Source of the DNA: a virus
Reading direction: 5' to 3' (one strand)
IMG/VR virus record: IMGVR_UViG_3300044647_001526
Span: 1-20,850 of that record
Length of the DNA stretch: 20,850 bases
Position numbers and translations under genes: made by a program. Shown here piece by piece: positions 5,862 to 13,087 of this stretch. A model generated the notes under the pieces. It worked only from the letters and a program-made list of their open reading frames with translations, did no database searches and was not told where the DNA came from. The first letter of the stretch is position 1. The number at the start of each line of letters is the position of its first letter.

Positions 5862-7256
5862 ATGGCTACGTCCCAAGGCGGCTACGTCAACGGCGGCTTT
5901 GACCTTCTGAAGGCCCCCGACGCCCCGACCATCACGTCTGTCACGAACGACATCGGAACCATGTCCGTGGCATTCACTGCGCCCGCCAACCCCGGCGGAA
6001 GCGCGGTCACGGGCTATACGGTCACGGCGGTCAACGAAAGCACCGGGGCATCCGTCGGCGCGACGGGGTCGGCGTCTCCGATTACTGTAGCCACGGGCGG
6101 GGGCACCTTTAAGGTTCGCACTGCGGCGGCCAACATTTATGGGCCGGGGCGGGTGTCTGCGTTTGATACGGGGAATGTGGTGTTCTCTGGGGCGGAGTTG
6201 TATGCGTGGGGTAATAACGGTAACGGTCGCCTCGGAGACAACACCACAGCAAACAAGTCAAGCCCGGTTCAAGTGGGCGCTTTAACAACTTGGCGTCAAG
6301 TTGCGGCAGGTTTGGCAGGCGGTGGTCACACCGCCTGCGTTAAGACAGATGGCACGCTCTTTACTTGGGGTCAAAACACCAACGGCCAACTTGGCGACGG
6401 CACCGTCATCGCCCGCTCCAGCCCTGTTCAGGTCGGCGCTCTTACGAACTGGTCTCAAGTAGCAGCGGGGGGCGGGATCACCGCCTGCGTTAAGACAGAC
6501 GGAACTCTTTTTACTTGGGGTCTCAACACCAGCGGCCAACTTGGCGACGGCACCGTCGCCGCCAAGTCCAGCCCTGTGCAGGTTGGAGCTTTGACTAACT
6601 GGGCGCAGGTTGCGGCAGGCGATGACCACACCACCTGCGTTAAGACAGACGGAACTCTTTTTACTTGGGGTTTGAACTCCAGCGGCGAACTTGGCGACGG
6701 CACCGCTGTTAACAAGTCTAGCCCTATTCAAGTTGGAGCTTTGACTAACTGGGCGCAGGTTTCATCTGGCAACAACCACACCGCCTGCGTTAAGACAGAC
6801 GGAACTCTTTTTACTTGGGGTTCCAACGGCGACGGCCAACTTGGCGACGGCACCGCTGTTAACAAGTCTAGCCCTATTCAAGTTGGAGCTTTGACTAACT
6901 GGACGCAGGTTTCGGCAGGCAGTAATCACACCGCCTGCGTTAAGACAGACGGAACTCTTTTTACTTGGGGCCGCAACGGCAACGGCCAACTTGGCGACGG
7001 CACCGTCATCGCCAAGTCCAGCCCTGTGCAGGTTGGAGCTTTGACTAACTGGGCGCAGGTTGCGGCAGGCGGTAGTGACACCGCCTGCGTTAAGACAGAC
7101 GGAACTCTTTTTACTTGGGGTCTCAACACCAGCGGCCAACTTGGCGACGGCACCGCTGTTAACAAGTCTAGCCCTATTCAAGTTGGAGCTTTGACTAACT
7201 GGGCGCAGGTTGCGGCAGGCAGTGTTCACACCACCGCCCTTTTTGGAGTAACCTAA
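5862..7256 (+). CDS. FN3 plus seven-bladed RCC1 beta-propeller protein (464 aa)
   Basis: The N-terminal part, residues about 18-108, looks like a fibronectin type III domain: AP-DAPTITSV, SVAFTAPANPGGSAVTGYTVTA and FKVRTAAANIYGPG match the FN3 strand pattern. From residue 113 there are seven RCC1-like repeats, beginning LYAWGNNGNGRLGD and then six copies of T(D)GTLFTWGxNxxGxLGDGT-xxx(K/R)SSP(V/I)QVGALTNW. A short final strand (HTTALFGV) pairs with the first blade, so the propeller closes exactly at seven blades. RCC1 folds serve as protein- or ligand-binding platforms; in phages such proteins occur with tail fibres. It is probably a virion adhesin or receptor-binding protein. It is directly abutted by a second propeller gene at 7257. 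The blades are almost identical at DNA level. Confidence 0.85.
   Translation: MATSQGGYVNGGFDLLKAPDAPTITSVTNDIGTMSVAFTAPANPGGSAVTGYTVTAVNESTGASVGATGSASPITVATGGGTFKVRTAAANIYGPGRVSAFDTGNVVFSGAELYAWGNNGNGRLGDNTTANKSSPVQVGALTTWRQVAAGLAGGGHTACVKTDGTLFTWGQNTNGQLGDGTVIARSSPVQVGALTNWSQVAAGGGITACVKTDGTLFTWGLNTSGQLGDGTVAAKSSPVQVGALTNWAQVAAGDDHTTCVKTDGTLFTWGLNSSGELGDGTAVNKSSPIQVGALTNWAQVSSGNNHTACVKTDGTLFTWGSNGDGQLGDGTAVNKSSPIQVGALTNWTQVSAGSNHTACVKTDGTLFTWGRNGNGQLGDGTVIAKSSPVQVGALTNWAQVAAGGSDTACVKTDGTLFTWGLNTSGQLGDGTAVNKSSPIQVGALTNWAQVAAGSVHTTALFGVT
6198..7253 (+). repeat. RCC1 blade array, exact 150-bp period
   Basis: A 37-base segment within the codons for CVKTDGTLFTWG is identical at 6484, 6634, 6784, 6934 and 7084, a strict 150-bp spacing, with a near copy at 6334. 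Differences between units cluster in short windows corresponding to loops. Confidence 0.92.
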
Positions 7257-8405
7257 ATGCCGAATTTCTCCGCAAAATGGGGCTTGATGGAGCAACTGCA
7301 GGCCGTGGCCGCAGGGACGTGGACGGGGTTGCCGCTGCCGCAGCTTTACGCTTGGGGGCTTAACACCAATGGCCGTCTCGGCGATAACACCATTGTTAAC
7401 AAGTCTAGCCCTGTTCAAATCGGAACGCTAACAAACTGGTATCAGGTTTCTGCGGGTAATGCCTTCAGCGCCTCTATCAAAACCGACGGAACTTTATGGT
7501 CGTGGGGCGTCAACACTAACGGTCGGCTTGGTGACGGCACAGTCATCGCTCGCTCCAGCCCTGTTCAACTTGGTTCACTGACTAACTGGTATCAGGTTTC
7601 TTCGGGGTACAGCCACGCCGCCTCTATTAAGACAAACGGGACGCTGTGGACTTGGGGGTACAATTACAACGGCCAGCTTGGTCAAAATGACCGCGTTTCT
7701 CGTTCTAGCCCCGTTCAAGTTGGTGCGCTGACAAACTGGCATCAGGTTTCTGCGGGTAATGCCTTCAACGCCTCTATCAAAACGGATGGTACTCTTTGGG
7801 CTTGGGGACACAATGATCGTGGGTCTCTCGGCCAAAACAATACCATCTACCGCTCCAGCCCTGTTCAGGTAGGGGCTTTGACAACGTGGAGCAAAGTCTC
7901 GGCCGGGGGGAGATTTGCTGCTGCTATAAAAACCGACGGAACTTTATGGTCGTGGGGGTATAACGGCGTTGGCGTACTAGGTGACGGCACCACCATCAAC
8001 CGCTCAAGCCCTGTTCAAATAGGGGCTTTGACAAACTGGGCGCAGGTTTCTTGTCCGAGCGCCGGAACTCACACTGCCGCACTCAAGACTGATGGTACGA
8101 TGTGGACTTGGGGGCGTAACAACTACGGCCAACTTGGCGACGGCACCATCATCAACCGCTCCAGCCCTGTTCAAATAGGGGCTTTGACAAACTGGTATCA
8201 GGTTTCTGCAGGCAATGGTCAAACTGCCTCTATCAAAACAGATGGAACATTGTGGACGTGGGGCAGCAACAACTACGGCCAAGTCGGCGACGGCACAGTC
8301 ATCGCTCGCTCCAGCCCTATCCAAGTTGGTGCGTTGACAAAGTGGAACCAAGTCTCGGCAGGTACAAGATTCATCGCCGCCATCTTCCAAGGTTCATCCA
8401 ACTAA
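7257..8405 (+). CDS. Second seven-bladed RCC1 beta-propeller protein (382 aa)
   Basis: The ATG at 7257 follows the previous TAA with no gap; GGAG about eight bases upstream can serve as ribosome-binding site. The first 29 residues ([20 protein letters not shown], then TWTGLPLP) form a short anchor unlike the FN3 domain of its neighbour. Seven RCC1 repeats follow from residue 30: [14 protein letters not shown], then LWSWG, LWTWG, LWAWG, LWSWG, MWTWG and LWTWG blades. A closing strand (FIAAIFQG) ends it. One blade has a two-residue insertion ([17 protein letters not shown]), so its spacing is 156 rather than 150 bp. The blades use Trp where the upstream paralogue uses Phe (LWTWG against LFTWG). 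A virion surface or receptor-binding role is inferred from context. It overlaps the next gene as TAATG. Confidence 0.85.
   Translation: MPNFSAKWGLMEQLQAVAAGTWTGLPLPQLYAWGLNTNGRLGDNTIVNKSSPVQIGTLTNWYQVSAGNAFSASIKTDGTLWSWGVNTNGRLGDGTVIARSSPVQLGSLTNWYQVSSGYSHAASIKTNGTLWTWGYNYNGQLGQNDRVSRSSPVQVGALTNWHQVSAGNAFNASIKTDGTLWAWGHNDRGSLGQNNTIYRSSPVQVGALTTWSKVSAGGRFAAAIKTDGTLWSWGYNGVGVLGDGTTINRSSPVQIGALTNWAQVSCPSAGTHTAALKTDGTMWTWGRNNYGQLGDGTIINRSSPVQIGALTNWYQVSAGNGQTASIKTDGTLWTWGSNNYGQVGDGTVIARSSPIQVGALTKWNQVSAGTRFIAAIFQGSSN
7344..8393 (+). repeat. RCC1 blade array of second propeller gene
   Basis: Seven blade-coding units recur about every 150 bp, with one 156-bp unit near 8050. Segments such as those coding for IARSSPVQ are shared almost exactly with the upstream gene, indicating exchange or a recent common source. 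Confidence 0.88.
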
Positions 8406-10225
8406 TGCCCCAGAAAACCTTCCACTTCCTCGCAGGCCTCCCCCGCTCCGGCAGCACGGTACTTGCTGCCCTCTTGAACCAGCATCCTGACCTCCACGCC
8501 AGCCCCACCAGCGGCATGGGCGAGGTGATGTTCAACACCTTCAAGGCGTGGCAGGGTAGCTCGGCGGAGCAGGCGGCACCGGACGAAGACCAGATCAAGG
8601 CCGTGCTGCGCGGCATCATGGATGCCAAGTACGCCAAGGTGGAAAAGCCTGTCGTGATCGACAAGGCGCGGAACTGGGCCGAGGTTTCAAGCCTGCGGGT
8701 GCTGCACGAACTTCTGGGCCGAAAGCCGAAGATCATCGCCACCGTTCGCAACATCGACGACTGCGCGGCATCCTTCGTGCGCGTGGCGAAGCCCAACGAC
8801 GTTGAGGATTTTCTCCGCAACAGTGACCTGATCGACCACCTCAAGAAGTCCTATCAGGTGCTTCTCACGGGCTTCAACTACGACCAGTCCTGCTTCCTCT
8901 TTGTTGAGTACGAAGACCTGATCGCCGACCCCAAGAAGCAACTCGCCCGCATCCACGAGTTTCTTGAGATCGGCGACTTCGACTACGACTTCAACCACCT
9001 CGACGAGCATGCCCCCAAGGAGCGCGACGAGGAAATCTGGCAGGTGCCGGGCCTGCACACGGTGGCACCGAAGCTGGCCAAGCGCCACAACGAAGACTCC
9101 GCCGACGTGCTGCAGCACATGCGCCAGAACTTTGTGCAGCCCTGCTTCTGGCGCGAAAAGCCGCTGACGACCGAGATGATCCACCCGCTCGACATGCAGT
9201 TGGCCGCCGGGATCATTGGCGACTTCAAGCGCGGCGAGGAGATTGCTCAGGAGCTGGCGATCAAGGAGCCGAAGAACCATCGCGCGGCCTTCAATCGCGG
9301 CTGGTACGAGATGCGGAAGGGCCACCTGCTGGACGGCATGATGCTGCTTGAGCGTGGCCGGATTGAAAAGGTTTTCGGCAACGAGGCACCTAAAGTGCCG
9401 ACGCCGCTTTGGGATGGGGTATCGACGGGCACGATCCTGTTGAACTTGGAGGCTGGCCTCGGCGATCAAATACATGGCGTCCGCTATGCGCGCGAGTTGA
9501 AGAAGCGCGGCAATCAGGTCATCGTGGCCTGCTCCGGCGCGCTGGCGATGACCATGCGCAAGGTTGATGGCGTGGACATGGTCATCCAGCACGAGGCTGC
9601 TTTCGGCGTCGTGCATGACTTCTGGGTGCCCAGCATGACGGCCAGCATCCCGCTGGGCTGGCAGTACAAGCACATCGACGGGTCGGCCTACATCCCGAAG
9701 CCAGATGTAGCTAAGGGCGACAAGTTTCGGATCGGCCTGCGCTGGCAGGGCAACCCCGAGTTTGAGCATCAGCAGCATCGGCTGTTCCCGGCGCAGTATC
9801 TGTTCAACGCGGTCAAGGGGCTGGATGTTGAGTACGTCAGCCTGCAGCGCGACGAGGGCGCGGAGCACAGGCCCGCGTGGGTCAGGGAGCTGCCTTTGGC
9901 GCACTGGGAAGACACCCGGCAGGCTATCGCTTCCTGCGATCTTGTGGTATCGTCTTGCACATCAGTTTCCCACATGTCGGCTGCAATGGGTATACCGACA
10001 TGGATTGTCACGCCCGTGCTTCCGTATTATCTTTGGGCAAAGCCGGGGAACACGACGGAGTGGTACGACAGCGTGCGGCTGTTCCGTCAAACTGGACACG
10101 GGGACTGGGTGACGGTCTTTGGAGAATTGAAAAAGGAGTTGCTCTATGCCTACGAAAACGGGCTACTGGATTCGCGTCAAAAACGGCCAAGTCAAAGACG
10201 TTTGGGATTACAAGCCGTCGGCTGA
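8405..10225 (+). CDS. Sulfotransferase-TPR-GT9 (heptosyltransferase-like) fusion (606 aa)
   Basis: ATG 8405 shares a base with the previous TAA; the frame is open upstream only through the propeller gene. Residues about 5-255 form a PAPS-dependent sulfotransferase: the 5'-phosphosulfate loop GLPRSGST at 11-18 and a 3'-phosphate motif TVRNIDDCAASF at 113-124, then EYEDLIADP. Residues about 263-325 look like a TPR helix pair (AFNRGWYEMRKGHLLDGMMLLERG). Residues about 342-580 match the GT9/heptosyltransferase-like domain of bacterial TPR-glycosyltransferases: ILLNLEAGLGDQIHG, RIGLRWQGNPEFEHQQHR, CDLVVSSCTSVSHMSAAMG, then SVRLFRQTGHGDW. It could transfer a sugar and sulfate to a shared glycan. 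Its last 26 codons overlap the next gene in another frame. Substrates cannot be read from sequence. Confidence 0.85.
   Translation: MPQKTFHFLAGLPRSGSTVLAALLNQHPDLHASPTSGMGEVMFNTFKAWQGSSAEQAAPDEDQIKAVLRGIMDAKYAKVEKPVVIDKARNWAEVSSLRVLHELLGRKPKIIATVRNIDDCAASFVRVAKPNDVEDFLRNSDLIDHLKKSYQVLLTGFNYDQSCFLFVEYEDLIADPKKQLARIHEFLEIGDFDYDFNHLDEHAPKERDEEIWQVPGLHTVAPKLAKRHNEDSADVLQHMRQNFVQPCFWREKPLTTEMIHPLDMQLAAGIIGDFKRGEEIAQELAIKEPKNHRAAFNRGWYEMRKGHLLDGMMLLERGRIEKVFGNEAPKVPTPLWDGVSTGTILLNLEAGLGDQIHGVRYARELKKRGNQVIVACSGALAMTMRKVDGVDMVIQHEAAFGVVHDFWVPSMTASIPLGWQYKHIDGSAYIPKPDVAKGDKFRIGLRWQGNPEFEHQQHRLFPAQYLFNAVKGLDVEYVSLQRDEGAEHRPAWVRELPLAHWEDTRQAIASCDLVVSSCTSVSHMSAAMGIPTWIVTPVLPYYLWAKPGNTTEWYDSVRLFRQTGHGDWVTVFGELKKELLYAYENGLLDSRQKRPSQRRLGLQAVG
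10133..10138 (+). promoter_or_regulatory. Ribosome-binding site for the overlapping gene at 10146
   Basis: AAGGAG lies inside the 3' end of the fusion gene, seven bases before ATG 10146, supporting that start despite the 80-base overlap. Confidence 0.75.
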
Positions 10226-10571
10226 CAAGCTGGCGTCTGAGCCCGGCTGGCGCGAGGCTGTAGAAGTCATGCCTGATCTTGTGCCGAACCGCGAGATGAT
10301 GACCACGCACCTGATCGACATCGACGTCGAACCTGCGCAGATCGTTTGGGGCAAGCGCGACATCGAGGTTGACGAGCGCAAGGATGGCTTGCGGGGGTCT
10401 GCCAAGGCCGAGTTTAAGGCTGTGGTTGATGCAGAGGTTGCCAAGGAAACCGACCAGTATCCCGAGACGCAGTATGACGCTGCTGTCGTGGATGCGGCTC
10501 GCGTTGTCTTTGAGGCCCGCATGGACGAGATCGCCGCTGCGACGACCCACGAGGCTGTTGACGCTCTGTAA
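10146..10571 (+). CDS. Hypothetical protein between glyco-enzyme and propeller (141 aa)
   Basis: The start at ATG 10146 is supported by AAGGAG and gives MPTKTGYWIRVKNGQVKDVWDY. The sequence is acidic, with a small beta-type N-terminus, a middle segment (LIDIDVEPAQIVWGKRDIEV) and a helical C-terminal half with conserved-looking EFKAVVDAEVAKE and AARVVFEARMDEIAAATTHEA. There is no known catalytic signature and no membrane segment. Its place just before a propeller-type virion gene, and its helical tail, would fit a fibre-assembly chaperone or virion accessory protein, but that is only positional inference. Its 5' end lies within the preceding gene. Confidence 0.7.
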   Translation: MPTKTGYWIRVKNGQVKDVWDYKPSADKLASEPGWREAVEVMPDLVPNREMMTTHLIDIDVEPAQIVWGKRDIEVDERKDGLRGSAKAEFKAVVDAEVAKETDQYPETQYDAAVVDAARVVFEARMDEIAAATTHEAVDAL

Positions 10572-10575
10572 GGAG
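10570..10575 (+). promoter_or_regulatory. Ribosome-binding site for third propeller gene
   Basis: AAGGAG overlaps the preceding TAA and lies eight bases before ATG 10584. Confidence 0.78.
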
Positions 10576-10583
10576 TATTTCCG

Positions 10584-11822
10584 ATGAGCGACCGCTTTCC
10601 CGGTGGCGTAATCAGCAAGACACCGCCCACGGTCGTCGCACCCGTTGACGGCGAGGGCGGTTCCGCGTCTGGCGTTTGGACGCTGGCGGAGCAGCTTGGG
10701 TTGCAAAAGGCGGGCGTGTGGCCGCAAAAGGTTTTGCCTCGAGAGCTTTATGCTTGGGGTAAAAACACTAACGGCGCGGTTGGTGATAATACAACCATTA
10801 ACCGCTCTAGTCCGGTACAGGTTGGAGCGTTAGTTAATTGGAAACAGGTTTCCGTTGGATACAGCTTTTCAGGCTCTGTGAAAACAGACAACTCACTTTG
10901 GATGTGGGGTAACAACGGTAGTCGCCAACTCGGCCAAAACAACGCCATCTATCGATCAAGCCCCGTTCAGGTTGGGGCGCTGACTAACTGGAAGCAGCTT
11001 GCTCTTGGGCCTACCTCTTCGGCATGTGTAAAAACGGACAATACGCTTTGGACGTGGGGCGGCAACAGCTCTGGCCAGCTTGCTCAAAATAACACAACCG
11101 TCCTATCCAGCCCCGTTCAGGTCGGCACGTTAGCTAATTGGAATCAGGTGTCTTCTACCCAAGGCGGTTCTGGAGGCTGCGCAGCGGTAAAAACAGACGG
11201 CACTCTTTGGACGTGGGGCGACAATGGGTATGGCAGGCTTGGAACTAATCAGAGTGCCGCAACTAGAAATAGTGCTTCTAGCCCTGTGCAGGTTGGTGGC
11301 TTAACAACATGGCAACAAGTTTCCTGTGGAAGTCAGCACACCGTCGCTATCACAACAGCCGGGGCGCTTTATGCGTGGGGGCGAAACGACGACGGCCAAC
11401 TCGGCCAAAACAGCACCCTCAATCGATCAAGCCCCGTTCAGGTTGGAGCACTCACAACTTGGTCATATGTTGGTGGAGGGGGTAGGCACACCGCTGCCAT
11501 TAAAACAGACGGAACCCTTTGGACGTGGGGTCGAAATCAGTTTGGTGAAGGCGGTTTAAACATCGACACTGCCAAGTCCAGTCCAACGCAAGTGGGCGTC
11601 CTTACAAATTGGACGGTTGTTTCAGCGGGATATCGAAACACTGCTGCCATTAAATCCGATGGAACTCTTTGGTCGTGGGGTGAAAACGATTCTAGTCTGG
11701 GCGCTGTTGGTGACGGAACAACCATTGATCGTTCCAGCCCAGTTCAAATTGGGTCTTTGACAACTTGGTCTAATGTGGGAGTCGGATTTGGTGGTACGCT
11801 TGCAATTACTAAAGACCCATAA
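10584..11822 (+). CDS. Third seven-bladed RCC1 beta-propeller protein (412 aa)
   Basis: Residues 1-54 form a short N-terminal module (MSDRFPGGVISKTPP, then ASGVWTLAEQLGLQKAGVWP) of a kind I recall as an anchor in several unrelated phage virion proteins. From residue 55 there are seven RCC1 blades: LYAWGKNTNG, LWMWGNNGSR, LWTWGGNSSG, LWTWGDNGYG, LYAWGRNDDG, LWTWGRNQFG and LWSWGENDSS. A closing strand (GGTLAITKDP) completes the ring. Blades are more diverged from each other than in the gene at 5862, with insertions in blades 3, 4 and 7. The GC content drops sharply at the anchor-propeller junction, as if the propeller were a separately acquired module. It is probably a virion adhesin paralogous to the two upstream propellers. 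Confidence 0.83.
   Translation: MSDRFPGGVISKTPPTVVAPVDGEGGSASGVWTLAEQLGLQKAGVWPQKVLPRELYAWGKNTNGAVGDNTTINRSSPVQVGALVNWKQVSVGYSFSGSVKTDNSLWMWGNNGSRQLGQNNAIYRSSPVQVGALTNWKQLALGPTSSACVKTDNTLWTWGGNSSGQLAQNNTTVLSSPVQVGTLANWNQVSSTQGGSGGCAAVKTDGTLWTWGDNGYGRLGTNQSAATRNSASSPVQVGGLTTWQQVSCGSQHTVAITTAGALYAWGRNDDGQLGQNSTLNRSSPVQVGALTTWSYVGGGGRHTAAIKTDGTLWTWGRNQFGEGGLNIDTAKSSPTQVGVLTNWTVVSAGYRNTAAIKSDGTLWSWGENDSSLGAVGDGTTIDRSSPVQIGSLTTWSNVGVGFGGTLAITKDP
10746..11819 (+). repeat. RCC1 blade array of third propeller gene
   Basis: Seven coding repeats of about 150 bp, with longer units near 11140-11300 and 11680-11720. It is less regular and more diverged than the arrays at 6198 and 7344. Confidence 0.85.
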
Positions 11823-11825
11823 GCC

Positions 11826-12518
11826 GTGAAATCCCTCAACTTCAGCTATGACCTCGGCGTGTCGGCAGCGCACATCATCCGCATCCCGAACCACGAGATG
11901 TCGATGCAGAAAGCCCAGCGCGCTGCAGACAGCTGTGACTTGGCGGGCATGCCGTGGGAATACTGGGACGCCTACGACGGCATCCAGAACCCCATCCAGC
12001 CGCCAGCGCACCACGGCGGCGTGCCTGCCATGGTCAAGGTCACCGACCACTACATGACCCGTGGCGAGGTGGCCTGCGCGTTGAGCCACATCAGCCTCTG
12101 GCAGAAGTGCGTGCTGGAAGACCGCCCGCTCGTGATCCTTGAGCATGACGCCGTCATGGTGCAGCCCTACACGCAGCATGCCGTATTCAACTCGATCTGC
12201 TATCTAGGCAGCAACGAGCAGGTGAACCAAGGCTGGGGTGTCATGCCGACGCCGCCGCATGCCAGCGAGGGGCCCAACTACCACTTCATCTGCCGGGCGC
12301 ACGCCTATGCCGTCGATCCTGCCGTGGCCAAGAACATGCTGGCCCATGTGCTGAAGTACGGCATCAGCGCCCCGCTCGACATTCTCTTGCGCGCCGACAT
12401 TTTCCCCATTCACCAGATGGGCGTCTTCGCATATGACGTGAAAGACCAAGAGACGACGATCTTGGGCCGCCCGAAAGAGGGCCGGAGCACCCTTCGCAAC
12501 GATAGGTTGGAAACGTGA
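11826..12518 (+). CDS. Glycosyltransferase family 25-like protein (230 aa)
   Basis: The start is most likely GTG 11826, three bases after the propeller stop. The product has the GT25 (LPS biosynthesis, LgtB/LpsA-like) layout: an N-terminal IIRIPNHEMSMQKAQRA strand-helix, the core motif RGEVACALSHISLWQKC at residues 79-95, and the strand PLVILEHDAVM at 101-111. Further on are YAVDPAVAKNML (161-172) and PLDILL (183-188). GT25 enzymes add hexoses to lipooligosaccharide or collagen-like acceptors. The usual acidic motif after the strand is E-D-D; here it is E-H-D, so metal use may differ. It starts the run of sugar genes after the third propeller and overlaps the next gene by GTGA. Donor and acceptor are unknown. 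Confidence 0.8.
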   Translation: MKSLNFSYDLGVSAAHIIRIPNHEMSMQKAQRAADSCDLAGMPWEYWDAYDGIQNPIQPPAHHGGVPAMVKVTDHYMTRGEVACALSHISLWQKCVLEDRPLVILEHDAVMVQPYTQHAVFNSICYLGSNEQVNQGWGVMPTPPHASEGPNYHFICRAHAYAVDPAVAKNMLAHVLKYGISAPLDILLRADIFPIHQMGVFAYDVKDQETTILGRPKEGRSTLRNDRLET

Positions 12519-13087
12519 ACTTTTCTGTCGTCTTCCATGACCACACCAAGGCGACGCTCTCACGCATCTTCAATAAAGTCCTGATCCCGAACACCGTCAT
12601 TGAGATCGGCGTCTTTGAGGGCGAGACCACCTTCAACCTGACCAGCCTGCTCCGAGGTTCGGGGGCCTACCGCCACTACGCCATCGACCCGTTCGCGGCA
12701 TCAGAGAACCTCACCGACACCACGGTGGCCTCGGCCCGCGATGTCTTCACCAGCTTCCTGCCCGAGTTCCCCGAAGTCGAACACATCGACAAGCCCTCGC
12801 TGGATGGGCTGATTGAACTCAAACAGCGCGGCGTCGTTGCCGACTTGATCTACGTCGATGGCTCACACTTCGCCAAGGATGTCCTTCTTGATGCAGCTCT
12901 GGGGTTCGAACTCCTGCGCGTGGGCGGCGTCATGGTCTTCGACGATGCGGTCAGCTGGCGGTACGGCGAGAGCATCCACGACAGCCCGAAGCAGGCCGTT
13001 GACGCCTTCATCGCCTGCAACTGGAACCGCCTGAAGGTTCTGGAAGCGCCCGGCGGCTACCAAGTGGCGATCCAGCGGACATGCTAA
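12515..13087 (+). CDS. Class I SAM-dependent methyltransferase (190 aa)
   Basis: GTG 12515 overlaps the preceding stop (GTGA). A Rossmann-type methyltransferase core is visible: motif I VIEIGVFEGETTFNL at residues 28-42, an acidic strand end AIDPFA at 56-61, the post-motif strand DLIYVDGSHFAKDV at 110-123, and LLRVGGVMVFDDAVSW at 133-148. The DGSH and FDD pair is typical of the Methyltransf_24-type family often found in sugar and LPS gene clusters. The substrate may be a sugar hydroxyl, which fits the surrounding glycosyltransferases and heptose genes, but this cannot be read from sequence. Its final seven bases overlap the next gene. Confidence 0.8.
   Translation: MNFSVVFHDHTKATLSRIFNKVLIPNTVIEIGVFEGETTFNLTSLLRGSGAYRHYAIDPFAASENLTDTTVASARDVFTSFLPEFPEVEHIDKPSLDGLIELKQRGVVADLIYVDGSHFAKDVLLDAALGFELLRVGGVMVFDDAVSWRYGESIHDSPKQAVDAFIACNWNRLKVLEAPGGYQVAIQRTC

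Noticed and set aside
6198-7253. 150-bp repeats as CRISPR or non-coding satellite
   Set aside because: The repeats are in frame, multiples of 50 codons, and encode RCC1 blades; unit length and absence of unique spacers exclude a CRISPR array.
8252-8404. Upstream extension of the fusion enzyme
   Set aside because: The frame is open back to 8252, but this part codes for the second propeller in another frame; the sulfotransferase begins naturally at 8405 in a TAATG overlap.
8687-9904. Antisense open frame of 405 codons
   Set aside because: It is opposite the sulfotransferase-GT9 fusion, which has clear motifs throughout. The antisense translation shows no family pattern.
5862-11822. Diversity-generating retroelement (template/variable repeat)
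   Set aside because: No reverse transcriptase gene is visible in the window and loop differences are not limited to adenine positions, so ordinary duplication and recombination explain them better.
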